The notes: a model not told the origin generated them from the sequence alone. A stretch of DNA of 64,000 bases from Arthrobacter beigongshangensis (GCF_016820585.1 NZ_JADHDX010000004.1:124001-188000), one strand, 5' to 3'. Shown: positions 7,702 through 17,255, counted from the stretch's first letter. Made by a program: numbers and translations.

Positions 7702-8781
7702 GTGACGAAGAAACTGTGGTTTCAAGTAGGTGTCGGGATACTACTTGCGATGCTAATCATTAAATACTTTATGGAGATAAAAGGGATTTTTACGCCTTTG
7801 GTCATTGTTGCACAAGCCATATTCTTACCGTTATTACTTGGTGGCGTACTTTACTACATTACTGAGCCAATTCAACGATTTTTGGAAAAGCGTAAAGTAC
7901 CTCGTTGGGGGAGTATTCTTACGATAATTATAGGTTTGGTTGGGGTTATATGGCTTGTGATTTCCTTCGTCGGACCGATGGTAACACAACAAGTGAATAC
8001 TCTCGTTGATAATGCACCAAAACTCGTCAAGGAAGTAGAGGCAATGACAGATTATGCATGGAGCCATAAAGATCAGATTCCTGAAAGTTTCCAGGAATCA
8101 ATCGAAAGTGCTACAGCAAAAGTGCAATCAATTGCAGTCGGTTTTGGTAAGTGGATCGTCCAGTTTCTACAATCGTTCCTGCAAGCGGTGTTCTTACTTG
8201 TTCTCGTTCCGTTTTTCTTTATCTTTATGTTGAAAGATCACGAGAAATTAGCGCCTTTTATCTATAATTTCTTTTCAGGCGAACGGCGTGAATGGATCCG
8301 GAAAACACTTCAGGACATCGATCATGCTCTTCGATCTTACATTCAAGGACAAATGCTGATTAGTTTTATTGTCGGTATCATGTTGTTAATTGGCTATTCA
8401 CTCATCGGGCTACAATATGGACTTTTACTCGCGATATTCGGATTATTTATGAATCTCATTCCGTTCATCGGGCCATGGATTTCAGCTGTGCCTGCTATCA
8501 TTATAGGCTTTATCCAGGAGCCAAAAGTCGGTATTCTTGCCGCGGTTGTTATGGTTGTTTCCCAACAAATTGAAAGCAACCTGATTACGCCAAATGTCAT
8601 GGGGAAATCATTAGATGTCCATCCCCTCACTGTCATCACCGTTATTTTGGCGGCCGGTAATATCGGTGGTTTCCTTGGCATCATTCTTGCTGTTCCGACA
8701 TATGCAGTCGGCAAAGCAATTGTGAAAAACATTTATGAGAGACGGCGAGATATCCAGCAAGCCGCAACGAAAAATGTATAG
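7702..8781 (+). CDS. AI-2E family transporter (UPF0118, YtvI/YueF-like)
   Basis: 359 residues with about eight membrane segments, a large soluble loop (roughly residues 75-150) between segments, and the family signature near the C-terminus (GPWISAVPAIIIGF, then SQQIESNLITPNVMG). Members export or exchange small solutes; a few act as Na+/H+ antiporters, and only E. coli TqsA is tied to autoinducer-2, so no substrate is claimed. I chose GTG 7702 because an AGAGGAG site lies eight bases upstream; an in-frame ATG at 7675 has no site. Monocistronic, followed by a terminator. Confidence 0.85.
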   Translation: MTKKLWFQVGVGILLAMLIIKYFMEIKGIFTPLVIVAQAIFLPLLLGGVLYYITEPIQRFLEKRKVPRWGSILTIIIGLVGVIWLVISFVGPMVTQQVNTLVDNAPKLVKEVEAMTDYAWSHKDQIPESFQESIESATAKVQSIAVGFGKWIVQFLQSFLQAVFLLVLVPFFFIFMLKDHEKLAPFIYNFFSGERREWIRKTLQDIDHALRSYIQGQMLISFIVGIMLLIGYSLIGLQYGLLLAIFGLFMNLIPFIGPWISAVPAIIIGFIQEPKVGILAAVVMVVSQQIESNLITPNVMGKSLDVHPLTVITVILAAGNIGGFLGIILAVPTYAVGKAIVKNIYERRRDIQQAATKNV

Positions 8782-8783
8782 TG

Positions 8784-8825
8784 AAATAAGCCCTTTGACA
8801 TAGACATGTTAAGGGCTTATTTTTT
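8784..8825 (+). terminator. Terminator after AI-2E family transporter
   Basis: AAATAAGCCCTT pairs with AAGGGCTTATTTTTT; strong stem and U tract starting three bases after the stop codon. Confidence 0.85.
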
Positions 8826-8962
8826 GATGTTAACTTTATAGGACAGCCATTCAGCTCGTCTAATCCTTTCCCTCGAACTTGAATTATACTCAGTCCCCAT
8901 CTTCACAAATGTATGAAATCACCTGCAAACTGGATAAGCTATTGGGAAAAAGGATGGATGTT

Positions 8963-9241
8963 ATGTGGACTGAATTTCCGGTTATCCATACAAATATTTG
9001 GGATGCTTTTTGGGCGATACCTGCTATTCTTCTAATTATCTTGCTGTTGAGAGTGTTGTTCAAACTACCTGAAAGTTGGTTTTCAACCGTTGCTACCTTT
9101 ATTGGCCTTATTTTATCCATTTTCATCAGTCACCCTGGAAATTTACCGGCCGGTATTTTCATGGGATTTTTCTATGGCGCTGCGGCGAGTGGAACGATTT
9201 ATTCAATGAAGGTCTGGTATAAGTCTTACCGAGAGAAATGA
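8963..9241 (+). CDS. Small integral membrane protein of unknown function
   Basis: 92 residues starting MWTEFPVIHTN, with three hydrophobic segments (about residues 14-30, 38-53 and 60-78) and a basic C-terminus (KVWYKSYREK). I do not recognise a family. ATG 8963 is preferred because AAAGGATGG precedes it; longer in-frame starts back to TTG 8879 have no ribosome-binding site and would add polar residues unlike a signal. It ends two bases before the convergent FhuF-like gene. Confidence 0.55.
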   Translation: MWTEFPVIHTNIWDAFWAIPAILLIILLLRVLFKLPESWFSTVATFIGLILSIFISHPGNLPAGIFMGFFYGAAASGTIYSMKVWYKSYREK

Positions 9242-9243
9242 AT

Positions 9244-9954
9244 TCATTTTAGTGGGCAAAATCCACATTGCATGAGGCCAGGAACATCCTTTGAGAAGCA
9301 GCATGTTGTTCGAACTTCGGTATTCAGCAATGCAGATGGTTCGCGTCCTTTTAAATAGGTGGCAAATAAAGATCGGGGGGCGATACCTTCCCACAGTGCG
9401 TCGTCTTTCAGCATGTTAAGATCAGCGCGGGCTTCTTCAGCGGTACCTGGATTCGACAGCAATACATGGTATTGCCAAAGAAGGAAACCGAAAATGTTTT
9501 CCCATAATGTTAGCGGGGATACGGATGCGATGGTGCGAAGCTGTTTGATAACAGCGTTACACTCTTCGACTAAAATGAGTCTGATGATATCACGACGCTC
9601 ATTGTCCTCTACATATCTCCAATCTTCCGCAAAGGCAAATGTACTAATGGCCAACTTTCCATACTCTTCTTTGGCACCGAAAACAAGACGGTCTTTTTCT
9701 CCGTCCCACACTTCGTCATAGGTAGCTAGATTGGTAAATTGCATGGCAACGAACATGCCGAGGCGGCGCATGAAGTATGAGGCGGCGACGGTCTGATTTG
9801 GGCTACTACTTACCGCTTGGATAACATTCAAAACATCTTCTATTTGATTCACATCAAGTAGTGTGTCAAATGTGAACAGTTTTCGATTAGGAGATTCCGT
9901 ATAGACACTGTACATATTTAGTTGTTTGAGTTGGTCCACAGTTAGGTTTGTCAT
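9244..9954 (-). CDS. FhuF-like iron-sulfur protein (putative siderophore ferric reductase)
   Basis: 236 residues, mostly alpha-helical and without strong motifs until the end, where TTCCFSKDVPGLMQCGFC shows CC-x10-C-x2-C. That spacing is the unusual [2Fe-2S] ligand set of E. coli FhuF, which reduces ferric siderophores in the cytoplasm. Length is close to FhuF (about 260). No siderophore transporter is adjacent in this window; the nearest neighbour is a divergent ABC importer of the sulfonate/nitrate type, which may be unrelated. The assignment rests on the cysteine motif. Confidence 0.75.
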   Translation of the reverse strand: MTNLTVDQLKQLNMYSVYTESPNRKLFTFDTLLDVNQIEDVLNVIQAVSSSPNQTVAASYFMRRLGMFVAMQFTNLATYDEVWDGEKDRLVFGAKEEYGKLAISTFAFAEDWRYVEDNERRDIIRLILVEECNAVIKQLRTIASVSPLTLWENIFGFLLWQYHVLLSNPGTAEEARADLNMLKDDALWEGIAPRSLFATYLKGREPSALLNTEVRTTCCFSKDVPGLMQCGFCPLK

Positions 9955-10020
9955 GCTTTCATTATATGTGCGTCACATTAAAACGACAAGTTGAGTGTGT
10001 AATTATAGTAGCGTCTTATG

Positions 10021-10056
10021 AAATCCGCGGAGACTCCAAGCTCCATGGATTTTTTT
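10021..10056 (+). terminator. Terminator-like hairpin in the ABC operon leader
   Basis: AAATCC/GGATTT and GGAG/CTCC stems separated by a small internal loop, followed by seven T residues. It points along the plus strand within the 196-base gap upstream of the ABC permease gene, where no plus-strand gene ends, so it may be a leader attenuator. No known riboswitch consensus is recognised here. Confidence 0.4.
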
Positions 10057-10150
10057 GTTTCAAAACCACCAAAGATAGCCGTTCCTCCGCGCTTGCCCAA
10101 CACACTTTTTTAGGCAGACACATATTATTTGAATGAAGAGGTGGTGAACG

Positions 10151-10972
10151 TTGAAAAGAGATGACAGGCCTATGCGATATGATCCATATGAAATTGAACA
10201 GCGTGAATGGAGACAGAGGCAAACAAAGGAACGGTTGAAACAAATGTTGACAATCGCCTCGCCGGTATTTCTACTTTTGTTGTGGGAATTCATGTCGAGG
10301 ACGGGAATACTTGATATTCGCTTTTTCCCGCCACCTTCCGCTATTGTCAGCACGTTTTTCGATATGATTGCCAGTGGTGAAATGGCCAATCATATTGGTG
10401 TGTCGTTATATCGGATTTTCGTTGGATTTCTGCTCGGAGTTATACCGGGCGTTATTATCGGGTTGCTAATGGGGCTTTATTCGCCGATTCGACATTTTGT
10501 GTCTCCAATTGTGATGGCGCTTATGCCGATTCCTACACTTGCTTTGCTCCCCATTATTATCATTCTTTTCGGCATCGGGGATTTGTCGAAAGTCGTAACA
10601 ATCGCAGGAAGTGTCTTTTTTCCTGTCGTTATTAACACGGCTGCTGGCGTCATTAACATCGACTCAATCTATTTGGATGTGGCAAAAAATTATGGAGCAG
10701 GAAGAGTGAACTTTTTCCTGAAAATTGCTTTGCCAGGAGCTATGCCAGTTATGCTGGAAGGCATTCAAATGGGGCAGGCGATTGCACTTCTCACAATTGT
10801 AGCTGCGGAAATGATGGGGGCTACGTCTGGAATTGGCTATCTGATTTGGACCTCCTACAAGGCATTCCTACTTCAAGAAATGTATGTAGGTCTTATCCTC
10901 ATTTCGTTTTTTGGCTATCTGTTCTCGTTAGTGCTCCGAGGCATTCAGAAGAAAATGTTACCGTGGAGGTGA
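10151..10972 (+). CDS. ABC transporter permease, nitrate/sulfonate/taurine type
   Basis: 273 residues: a polar N-terminus rich in Arg/Glu, then six membrane segments with the permease EAA-type loop around YGAGRVNFFLKIALPGAMP (about residues 180-198). This is the SsuC/TauC/NrtB subfamily that imports sulfonates, taurine, nitrate or thiamine pyrimidines. TTG start at 10151 with GAGGTGG upstream. It is followed after four bases by the ATPase and then by a substrate-binding lipoprotein. The substrate cannot be inferred; no metabolic genes accompany the trio. Confidence 0.88.
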   Translation: MKRDDRPMRYDPYEIEQREWRQRQTKERLKQMLTIASPVFLLLLWEFMSRTGILDIRFFPPPSAIVSTFFDMIASGEMANHIGVSLYRIFVGFLLGVIPGVIIGLLMGLYSPIRHFVSPIVMALMPIPTLALLPIIIILFGIGDLSKVVTIAGSVFFPVVINTAAGVINIDSIYLDVAKNYGAGRVNFFLKIALPGAMPVMLEGIQMGQAIALLTIVAAEMMGATSGIGYLIWTSYKAFLLQEMYVGLILISFFGYLFSLVLRGIQKKMLPWR

Positions 10973-10976
10973 GCAG

Positions 10977-11765
10977 ATGGGGAGGAAAACAAAGATTATC
11001 ATCCGCAATTTAACGAAGGCTTTTTATAAAAAACAAGCGAGTGTCACAGCGCTCGATGATATCAATTTAACGGTCGAGGATGGGGAGTTTGTCTGTCTTG
11101 TAGGTCCGAGTGGTTGCGGGAAAACAACACTTCTCCGTATTTTAGCAGGCCTCGAGCATCCAAGTATTGGCGAATTTACGATTGCAACAGATGGCGAGGA
11201 GCGTCCGCTTCAGTCGATGGTGTTCCAAGAAAGGGGCATCATTCCGTGGCTAACTGTAAAGGAGAATGTAGCGTTTGGTCTGAAAATGCGCCATATGCCG
11301 AAGGAAGTCATCAAAGAGCGGACAGCGTACTATTTGAAGAAAACGGGGCTTGAAAAGTTTTCATCTCTTTATCCAAAAGAATTATCCGGGGGAATGAAAC
11401 AACGGGTGAGTATCGCGCGAGCATTTGCAAATGATCCGGAAATTCTATTGATGGATGAACCGTTTGCTGCGCTTGATGAACAGAATAAATTCATCCTACA
11501 GGAGGAATTGCTGTCGATCTGGTCTGAAACAGGGAAGACGGTTCTTTTTATTACCCATAGTATCGATGAAGCATTATTGCTGAGCGATCGCATTTTGCTT
11601 ATGAGTTCGCAGCCGGGGAGAATTATTCGGGAAATCAAAGTTGATATGCCACGTCCGCGAAAAATGGAGGATATTCGGGCAAATCCAGTTATGGCAGGAC
11701 AGTTTGTAGAAATATGGCAGCACCTGCAAGAAGAAGTACAACGATCAAGGTTGGAAAATGAATGA
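10977..11765 (+). CDS. ABC transporter ATP-binding protein (SsuB-like)
   Basis: 262 residues. Walker A GPSGCGKTT (about residues 44-52), signature LSGGMKQRVSIARA, Walker B ILLMDEPFAALD and switch histidine in LFITHSIDEAL are all intact. It energises the adjacent permease. Its ATG 10977 lies four bases after the permease stop, with GTGGAGGTGAG as ribosome-binding site inside the permease end. Its stop overlaps the beginning of the next reading frame. Confidence 0.92.
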   Translation: MGRKTKIIIRNLTKAFYKKQASVTALDDINLTVEDGEFVCLVGPSGCGKTTLLRILAGLEHPSIGEFTIATDGEERPLQSMVFQERGIIPWLTVKENVAFGLKMRHMPKEVIKERTAYYLKKTGLEKFSSLYPKELSGGMKQRVSIARAFANDPEILLMDEPFAALDEQNKFILQEELLSIWSETGKTVLFITHSIDEALLLSDRILLMSSQPGRIIREIKVDMPRPRKMEDIRANPVMAGQFVEIWQHLQEEVQRSRLENE

Positions 11766-11779
11766 CAAGGAGAGATTCC

Positions 11780-12886
11780 ATGGCGAAGTGGATGAAAAGT
11801 GGATGGTTGATGGCGTTATTCGCAGTTACGTTAGTTGCTGGGGCTTGTTCTCCAAAAGAGACGACGAAGCCAGTGCCAGGGGGCAAAGCGCCGGTTACGG
11901 TGACGGAGGACTATCCTTCTGGTGATTTGGCGCCACTTGACGAGCGGGTAAAAGTTATTATTGCAGAAGATGGTGCGGCTTCTGGTGCGGGTTTTTATAT
12001 CGCGAAAGAAAGAGGATATTTTGAAGACTATAATATTGAGGTAGAGTTTGCTCAATTCGCCAATAGTGATGATATGCTACCTGCACTTGCAGCAGGTGAA
12101 GTGGACATTGCAGGCGGCGTTTCAACAGCATCATTTTTCAATGCGATTGCACAAGGGATTGACGTCAAAATTATTGCTGATAAAGGGCATAACGTGCCTG
12201 GTAAATCCTATTTCACATTTGTTATCGGCAATCATATGGTCGATGAAATAAAAGAGTATAGTGATTTTAAAGGGAAGAAAATTGCTGTATCATCACGCAA
12301 TTCGATTGACGGCTATATTTACGAGGAAATGCTTAAGCATGCTGGTTTAACCGAAGATGATGTCGAATTCGTACTCATGGGAGACTTCGGCAGTATGCTA
12401 GGGGCAATTAATGGAGAAACAATCGATGCCGCACTCAATATTGAGCCGCTTATCGCACAAGGTGTTGATCAAGGTTTCCATGTCCGATTTGGTGATACAA
12501 CTGACTATGCGCCAGAATCTCAAATTGCAATGGTGCTCGGCTCTCCCCAATTTATGTCTGAGGAGCAGGATGTTTCATTACGGTTCATGTCTGCCTACTT
12601 GAAAGGTGTTCGTGATTATAACGATGCCTTTATTAAAGACGTTGGTAAAGACGAAGTGGTCGAAATTATGACGAAGCATACGGCATTGAAAGACCCTGCA
12701 CTTTGGGATAAAGTGAACGTTACTGGACTTGATCCAGACGGAAAAATGTTCATTGAAGACATTAAAAAGCAGTACGATACGTATAAAGCGAACGGCGCGA
12801 TTCGTGGAGATGTCGATTTAAATAAAGCGATTGACACATCGATTACGGAGAAAGCAGTCGAAACCATTGGGGAATATGAACGTTAG
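11780..12886 (+). CDS. ABC substrate-binding lipoprotein, NMT1/THI5-like
   Basis: 368 residues. N-terminal lipoprotein signal MAKWMKSGWLMALFAVT with lipobox VAGAC, so the mature protein is anchored by Cys outside the membrane. The body matches the NMT1/SsuA superfamily: GFYIAKERGYFEDYNIEVEF early, then LAAGEVDIAGG. Ligand unknown (sulfonate, nitrate, pyrimidine precursor or other). I prefer ATG 11780 because AAGGAGA sits seven bases upstream and it puts the signal peptide at the very start; an in-frame ATG at 11762 overlaps the ATPase stop. Confidence 0.88.
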   Translation: MAKWMKSGWLMALFAVTLVAGACSPKETTKPVPGGKAPVTVTEDYPSGDLAPLDERVKVIIAEDGAASGAGFYIAKERGYFEDYNIEVEFAQFANSDDMLPALAAGEVDIAGGVSTASFFNAIAQGIDVKIIADKGHNVPGKSYFTFVIGNHMVDEIKEYSDFKGKKIAVSSRNSIDGYIYEEMLKHAGLTEDDVEFVLMGDFGSMLGAINGETIDAALNIEPLIAQGVDQGFHVRFGDTTDYAPESQIAMVLGSPQFMSEEQDVSLRFMSAYLKGVRDYNDAFIKDVGKDEVVEIMTKHTALKDPALWDKVNVTGLDPDGKMFIEDIKKQYDTYKANGAIRGDVDLNKAIDTSITEKAVETIGEYER

Positions 12887-12894
12887 GAAATAAA

Positions 12895-12938
12895 AAATTG
12901 CCTGTACCTTTGATTAGGTAACGGGCAATTTCTTTTTT
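12895..12938. terminator. Bidirectional terminator between ABC operon and DMT exporter
   Basis: AAATTGCC..GTACC pairs with GGTAACGGGCAATTT; A-rich on the left and T-rich on the right, so it can serve both convergent genes. It overlaps the last codons of the minus-strand gene. Confidence 0.75.
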
Positions 12939-13873
12939 GTAATAGCAGTTTGAAAGCTATGTAGTGCCATTCCAGCAATGATGACGCCAATCCCCACGAG
13001 TGCAATTGGGCCGGGAAGTGCAATCCCGATAATAATCATTTCACCAATCATTGCAAAAATGAGCTCGGTCGATTGAGTGGCTTCAACTGCAGCAAGTTTT
13101 CCTTGGTCATTCCTCGCAAGATCAGTCGCCATGAAAAATAACGTCGTGGCGATGACACCTGAGCTGACGGCAACGATGAATGATTGACTGAGCTGGCTGA
13201 TGGAAGGGGGACCAACTGTCATGAATGCATAGATGGCCACACCAACCCAAACAGGCATTGTCATAAGTGTCATCCCAAGAACACGCTGAAATGTATCAAG
13301 CCGTCCTCCTAGCAACTCCATCATCTTTCGATTTCCAAGTGGATAGGCAAACGCAGCGACGATAACGGGAATGATGCCGAGCCACAACGTTCGAATATCA
13401 ACACTTTGAGCATGTGGGATTTGAATGAACACAACGCCGACAAGAATAATAAGTGAAATACAAAGTGAAATAGCAGGAACCTTCTGTCGGATTTTCTGCT
13501 CCCCGGACTTCGTTTTGACGATAATTGTAAAAAGCGGCGCAAGTAAAACACCGGCCACAATCGTTAATTGCCAAGTGCCAGCAAGAAGCCAGCCTGGACT
13601 ATACGCTGCTGCATATGTAAGTGGCGCATAAAATAAAACAAAAGCCACCACGCTCCAAATAAAGAATGGTGCAGGTGTTGCAATCATTTCTTTTTTCGTA
13701 TCGCTAAGCCCTTTACGATAAGCGACAATGGCAATCAAAAATGGAACCATAAAGAAATATCGGAGGGAAGAGCTCCAAAGCCAGCTTCCCCCCGATAATT
13801 CCATCGTTCGATTTAAGATGAATGTCACTGCGAAAAACAAAGAGGCTAGAATTCCAATCCAAATCTCCCTCAT
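12914..13873 (-). CDS. Multidrug resistance efflux transporter family protein (DMT superfamily)
   Basis: 319 residues with about ten membrane segments in two repeated halves, matching PF13536-type EmrE-like transporters of Bacillales (start MREIWIGILASLFFAVTF; late motif AAVEATQSTELIFAMIGE). Probably a proton-coupled exporter; substrates unknown. It lies 16 bases downstream of pepT and is probably co-transcribed with it. Confidence 0.8.
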   Translation of the reverse strand: MREIWIGILASLFFAVTFILNRTMELSGGSWLWSSSLRYFFMVPFLIAIVAYRKGLSDTKKEMIATPAPFFIWSVVAFVLFYAPLTYAAAYSPGWLLAGTWQLTIVAGVLLAPLFTIIVKTKSGEQKIRQKVPAISLCISLIILVGVVFIQIPHAQSVDIRTLWLGIIPVIVAAFAYPLGNRKMMELLGGRLDTFQRVLGMTLMTMPVWVGVAIYAFMTVGPPSISQLSQSFIVAVSSGVIATTLFFMATDLARNDQGKLAAVEATQSTELIFAMIGEMIIIGIALPGPIALVGIGVIIAGMALHSFQTAITKKKLPVT

Positions 13874-13889
13874 ACGCTATACCCCTTAC

Positions 13890-15116
13890 TTATGCACGTT
13901 GTTCGAATAATTTCACTGCTTCAATGATCACATTCGTTGCCTTGACCATATTATCGACGGAAATATATTCGAATTTGCCGTGGTAGTTTTCACCGCCAGT
14001 GAAAATATTCGGCGTCGGCATGCCCATATAGGACAGCTGCGATCCGTCTGTACCGCCTCTAATTGGTACGATATTTGGCTCAACATCGATGTTTTTGAAA
14101 GCATCGGCCATAATATCGACAATCTCCATGACTGGCTCAATTTTTTCGCCCATATTGAAATATTGGTCTTCAATTTTAAGGGTAACGCTGTGCGCCCCGT
14201 ATTCCTTTTTCAATCGGTTCACTGTGTCCAGCATTAGCTGTTTGCGTGCTGCAAATGTTTCGCGATCAAAATAACGGATAATATAGCTAAGTGTTGTTTC
14301 TTCCGTGTCCCCACTGATATTCATAAGATGGACAAATCCTTCATAGCCGTCTGTTTTCTCAGGAATTTCATCTGCCGGCATGGCAACCTGGAATTTGTTG
14401 GCGATTAGGATGGAGTTCACCATTTTATTTTTAGCAGAACCCGGGTGAACACTGACGCCGTGGAAAGTTACTTTCGCACCAGCTGCATTGAAGCTCTCAT
14501 ACTGCAGTTCACCAAGTGGACCACCATCCATTGTGTAAGCATACTTTGCGCCAAATTTTTCAACGTCAAATTTATGAGGCCCACGACCAATTTCTTCGTC
14601 CGGTGTAAAGGCAATACGTAGCTTGCCATGCTTAATGTCTGGATTGGCGATCAAATATTCCATTGCCGTTACGATTTCAGCAATCCCAGCTTTATTATCA
14701 GCACCGAGAAGCGTTGTGCCATCTGTCGTAATGAGGGTGTGCCCAATGTAGTTTTTTAATTCTGGGAAGTCATTCACTGTCATGACTGTATTAACATTCA
14801 GCCGTATGTCAGTGCCATCATAATGGTCGATGCGCTGTGGTTTGACGTTTTTCCCTGTATAATCGGTTGCTGTGTCGACATGTGCAAGAAATCCGATGAC
14901 AGGAATGTCACGCTCCGTATTGGCAGGAAGTGTCGCAAACAAATAGCCGTTGTCATCTAGCGTGATGTCTTCCAATCCAATGTCTGCGAGTTCTTTTTGC
15001 AACTCATGAAGCAGGTCCCATTGTCCAGCTGTAGATGGAGTTGACGAGCTAGTGGCATCCGATTGCGTGTCGATTTTTGCGTATCGTACAAGGCGATCAA
15101 TTAATGTCTCTTTCAT
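13890..15116 (-). CDS. pepT: Peptidase T (tripeptide aminopeptidase)
   Basis: 408 residues, the usual PepT length. M20 metallopeptidase motifs are present: [12 protein letters not shown] (first metal His and catalytic Asp), [13 protein letters not shown] (bridging Asp), and [20 protein letters not shown] (catalytic Glu pair). The late [21 protein letters not shown] segment supplies the remaining metal ligands and the substrate pocket. It removes the N-terminal residue from tripeptides in the cytosol. AGGAGG precedes the ATG at 15116. Confidence 0.95.
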   Translation of the reverse strand: MKETLIDRLVRYAKIDTQSDATSSSTPSTAGQWDLLHELQKELADIGLEDITLDDNGYLFATLPANTERDIPVIGFLAHVDTATDYTGKNVKPQRIDHYDGTDIRLNVNTVMTVNDFPELKNYIGHTLITTDGTTLLGADNKAGIAEIVTAMEYLIANPDIKHGKLRIAFTPDEEIGRGPHKFDVEKFGAKYAYTMDGGPLGELQYESFNAAGAKVTFHGVSVHPGSAKNKMVNSILIANKFQVAMPADEIPEKTDGYEGFVHLMNISGDTEETTLSYIIRYFDRETFAARKQLMLDTVNRLKKEYGAHSVTLKIEDQYFNMGEKIEPVMEIVDIMADAFKNIDVEPNIVPIRGGTDGSQLSYMGMPTPNIFTGGENYHGKFEYISVDNMVKATNVIIEAVKLFEQRA

Positions 15117-15153
15117 TTCCGAAAATACCTCCTATGATAACGATCTGATACAA

Positions 15154-15816
15154 CTATCTTATCAGATTGTTCCGGTTTACGGAATACTTTACAACACGAC
15201 TACCGATACTCGCTGCAATGAAAACCTGCGCAGCATAATAGGATATCATGACAAGTGCATCACGATGCGGAATGGCCTGAACAAATCGGTCAATCGCAAG
15301 TACAGAATCAGAAAAAATGAAGAGTAGCGCGCCGATAATGGATAGTGGCATGCGTGTACGAATCGCCATCCAGCCCATTGTTGTAATGGCACAAATATAA
15401 GCGATAATAGCAATGCCAAGTACAGTTTGCCCAGTTGTGAATTGCGATCCAGCGAGCCAAATGGCCATACCTGTTCCATAAAGAATAAGTAGAATAGCGG
15501 CCCAAATGGGCATAGGTTTTCGAGCCATATGACGAAATGCAACAATATAAAAAACATGTCCAATGAAAAATGTAACGAGTCCAATCATGAACCAATAGAG
15601 AACGCCGTCTGCAATCATGCAGACAAAAAGCCCCATAGTAACAATCTGTTTATATGTACGAGAAAATAATGATCTTGTTGTCAGTGCAAACAGAAGGATA
15701 AGTGCCATTGGAATTAGCTTCATGAAAATCTTAAAGCCAACTGGATCTGATGGAATGAGGAAGATATAGATGGCTCCCGTAATCACAATGGCAGTGAGTA
15801 ATAATTTTTGAATCAT
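15154..15816 (-). CDS. Lysoplasmalogenase (YhhN/TMEM86 family)
   Basis: 220 residues, eight hydrophobic segments. The family landmarks are GLFVCMIADGVLYW (Asp in TM3) and LLFIFSDSVLAIDRF (SDS..A), the charged residues proposed to catalyse vinyl-ether hydrolysis in lysoplasmalogens. Few aerobic Bacillales are known to make plasmalogens, so the substrate may be another lysolipid. AAAGGGG precedes the ATG. Located between pepT and the YkvS-like gene on the same strand. Confidence 0.8.
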   Translation of the reverse strand: MIQKLLLTAIVITGAIYIFLIPSDPVGFKIFMKLIPMALILLFALTTRSLFSRTYKQIVTMGLFVCMIADGVLYWFMIGLVTFFIGHVFYIVAFRHMARKPMPIWAAILLILYGTGMAIWLAGSQFTTGQTVLGIAIIAYICAITTMGWMAIRTRMPLSIIGALLFIFSDSVLAIDRFVQAIPHRDALVMISYYAAQVFIAASIGSRVVKYSVNRNNLIR

Positions 15817-15987
15817 TCGTGCAACCCCTTTCCCTAATACCTTTCGAGAAATAGGAAAGAAAATCCTGCCTGGATGATAGGATTCTGTTGAGAAGTAGCT
15901 GCGTATTCAATTTAGGTAGTCGAGTTTGCGTCAGAGGGATCCAGTTTGCCCAATTGGTAGCTTCGGTTTGCTCCAAACCTTTCCAAA

Positions 15988-16039
15988 ATAAAAAATTGCC
16001 TACCACTAGAAAAATTTCCCGGTGGTAGGCAGTTAAAAA
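15988..16039 (-). terminator. Terminator of the YkvS-like gene (minus strand)
   Basis: GCCTACCAC/GTGGTAGGC stem with flanking A/T tracts on both sides of the hairpin; in the minus-strand reading the stem is followed by a T run at 15988-15993. The rest of the 15817-16043 gap shows no other clear signal. Confidence 0.75.
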
Positions 16040-16043
16040 ATCG

Positions 16044-16265
16044 TCAGACGACTGAATAGTTCTTGTGTGCAACAACAGTTAGATTGGATGCGGCCCCAAT
16101 GAGTTCAGCATCCTTTGAAGAAATCTCCACAATGACAGAGTTTTCGAGAATTTTAAAAATCGTACCATTTACTTCATGGTCGTTACGGACAAACGAAATC
16201 TTTTCATCGATTCTGCGCGCTGCGACAAAATCCGATACATCTTTTTCCTTACGTGGAAAAGCCAT
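16044..16265 (-). CDS. YkvS/DUF2187 family protein
   Basis: 73 residues with a small beta-barrel-like pattern: KISFVRNDHEVNGTIFKILENSVIVEI, cited in part, resembles a KOW/SH3-type fold. Homologues of YkvS (DUF2187) occur through Bacillales and have no known function. Good spacing to a GGGGG-rich site upstream of ATG 16265. Free-standing gene with its own terminator. Confidence 0.8.
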   Translation of the reverse strand: MAFPRKEKDVSDFVAARRIDEKISFVRNDHEVNGTIFKILENSVIVEISSKDAELIGAASNLTVVAHKNYSVV

Positions 16266-16469
16266 TCGAATTCCCCCTAGTGTTTATTTTCATCTTTGCC
16301 CTTTATAAAGTAAAAAATGCTTAGGTTAAATCCTAAGCGAGGCATAAAAGACGAAACACAACTCAACGAAAATGATAGATCACAAGTTGTCTATTAACTA
16401 GTATACCATATTTTGACGGAATTTGCAGGAATGTCGATTCCAACAGGATTTCGAGCGTATCTCATTACG

Positions 16470-16505
16470 TTGTCGATGATTGAAATATAGATTTTTCATC
16501 GACAA
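16470..16505 (-). terminator. Perfect inverted repeat at the plsY 3' end
   Basis: TTGTCGATGA (16470-16479) and TCATCGACAA (16496-16505) form a ten-pair hairpin beginning at the base next to the plsY stop codon. No T run follows on the minus strand, so termination may be imperfect. A second minus-strand hairpin with a T6 tail (GCTTAGG...CCTAAGC, 16319-16338, tail 16312-16317) lies downstream and could be the real stop. The remainder of the 16266-16505 gap shows nothing else. Confidence 0.55.
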
Positions 16506-17129
16506 TCATTTCTTTTTAAACACCGCTGAAACTCGCTTCTCACTACCTACTTTCATCCGTTGGAAGTTCTCGATATGCTTCCAAATCGCAAGCATGAATA
16601 ATACAATTGCAATGACAATGGGCCAGTAGCCTTCTGACCAAAATGCTAGGGTCAAGAATGTCACGTATAACATCAAAACGCCAAACACCAGAAAGTTAGT
16701 CGTAAGTGCAACGACAACCAACAAGGCAAATCCAACGAGCCCGAAACGCCAATCGAGAGCGAGTAATACGCCGATGACCGTAGCAGTTCCTTTGCCACCG
16801 TTGAACTGCATGTAAAACGGAAAGTTATGTCCGGCAACAGTTGCGGCACCTACCAAAAATAGTAGTAATGCGACATCATCAGCAGGTAATCCCGCATTCC
16901 CTGAAAAAAAGTGTACAAGCAGCACAGCAAGTGCACCTTTCCCGATATCAATCGCCGCCACAAGCGCACCAAACTTTTTCCCCAAGACAATCGTAGCGTT
17001 CGAAGCACCGGCATTTTTGACCCCAGTTTCTTTTAAATTAACACCTGAAATCTTCGTTGCAACAACCGAACCATGTAAGCATCCGATTAAATATCCGCAC
17101 AGTAGCACCGCTATAACCCACAGCCACAT
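16506..17129 (-). CDS. plsY: Glycerol-3-phosphate acyltransferase PlsY-like
   Basis: 207 residues, five or six membrane segments. PlsY motifs are recognisable though divergent: VKNAGASNATIVLGKK (motif 1), AATVAGHNFPFYMQFNGGKG (motif 2, GHnFP and GGKG) and a C-terminal WKHIENFQRM (motif 3, normally RH..N..R). PlsY transfers acyl from acyl-phosphate to glycerol-3-phosphate, the first step of phospholipid synthesis. The sequence differs enough from typical PlsY that it could be a paralogue, with the housekeeping copy elsewhere. Confidence 0.82.
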   Translation of the reverse strand: MWLWVIAVLLCGYLIGCLHGSVVATKISGVNLKETGVKNAGASNATIVLGKKFGALVAAIDIGKGALAVLLVHFFSGNAGLPADDVALLLFLVGAATVAGHNFPFYMQFNGGKGTATVIGVLLALDWRFGLVGFALLVVVALTTNFLVFGVLMLYVTFLTLAFWSEGYWPIVIAIVLFMLAIWKHIENFQRMKVGSEKRVSAVFKKK

Positions 17130-17255
17130 ACTAATTCCCCCAAACTAGTGATTATCCAATCCCCAAGCTTTGTTGGGAAGACTCTTTATGTCAACATCTA
17201 TAATGATAACATTATAGAGTAAATACAAGTTTCAGAAAAATTTTTCAATAAACAC

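Noticed and set aside
15731-16075. 114-codon minus-strand frame
   Set aside because: Overlaps the lysoplasmalogenase start and the YkvS-like terminator in another frame; no start signal.
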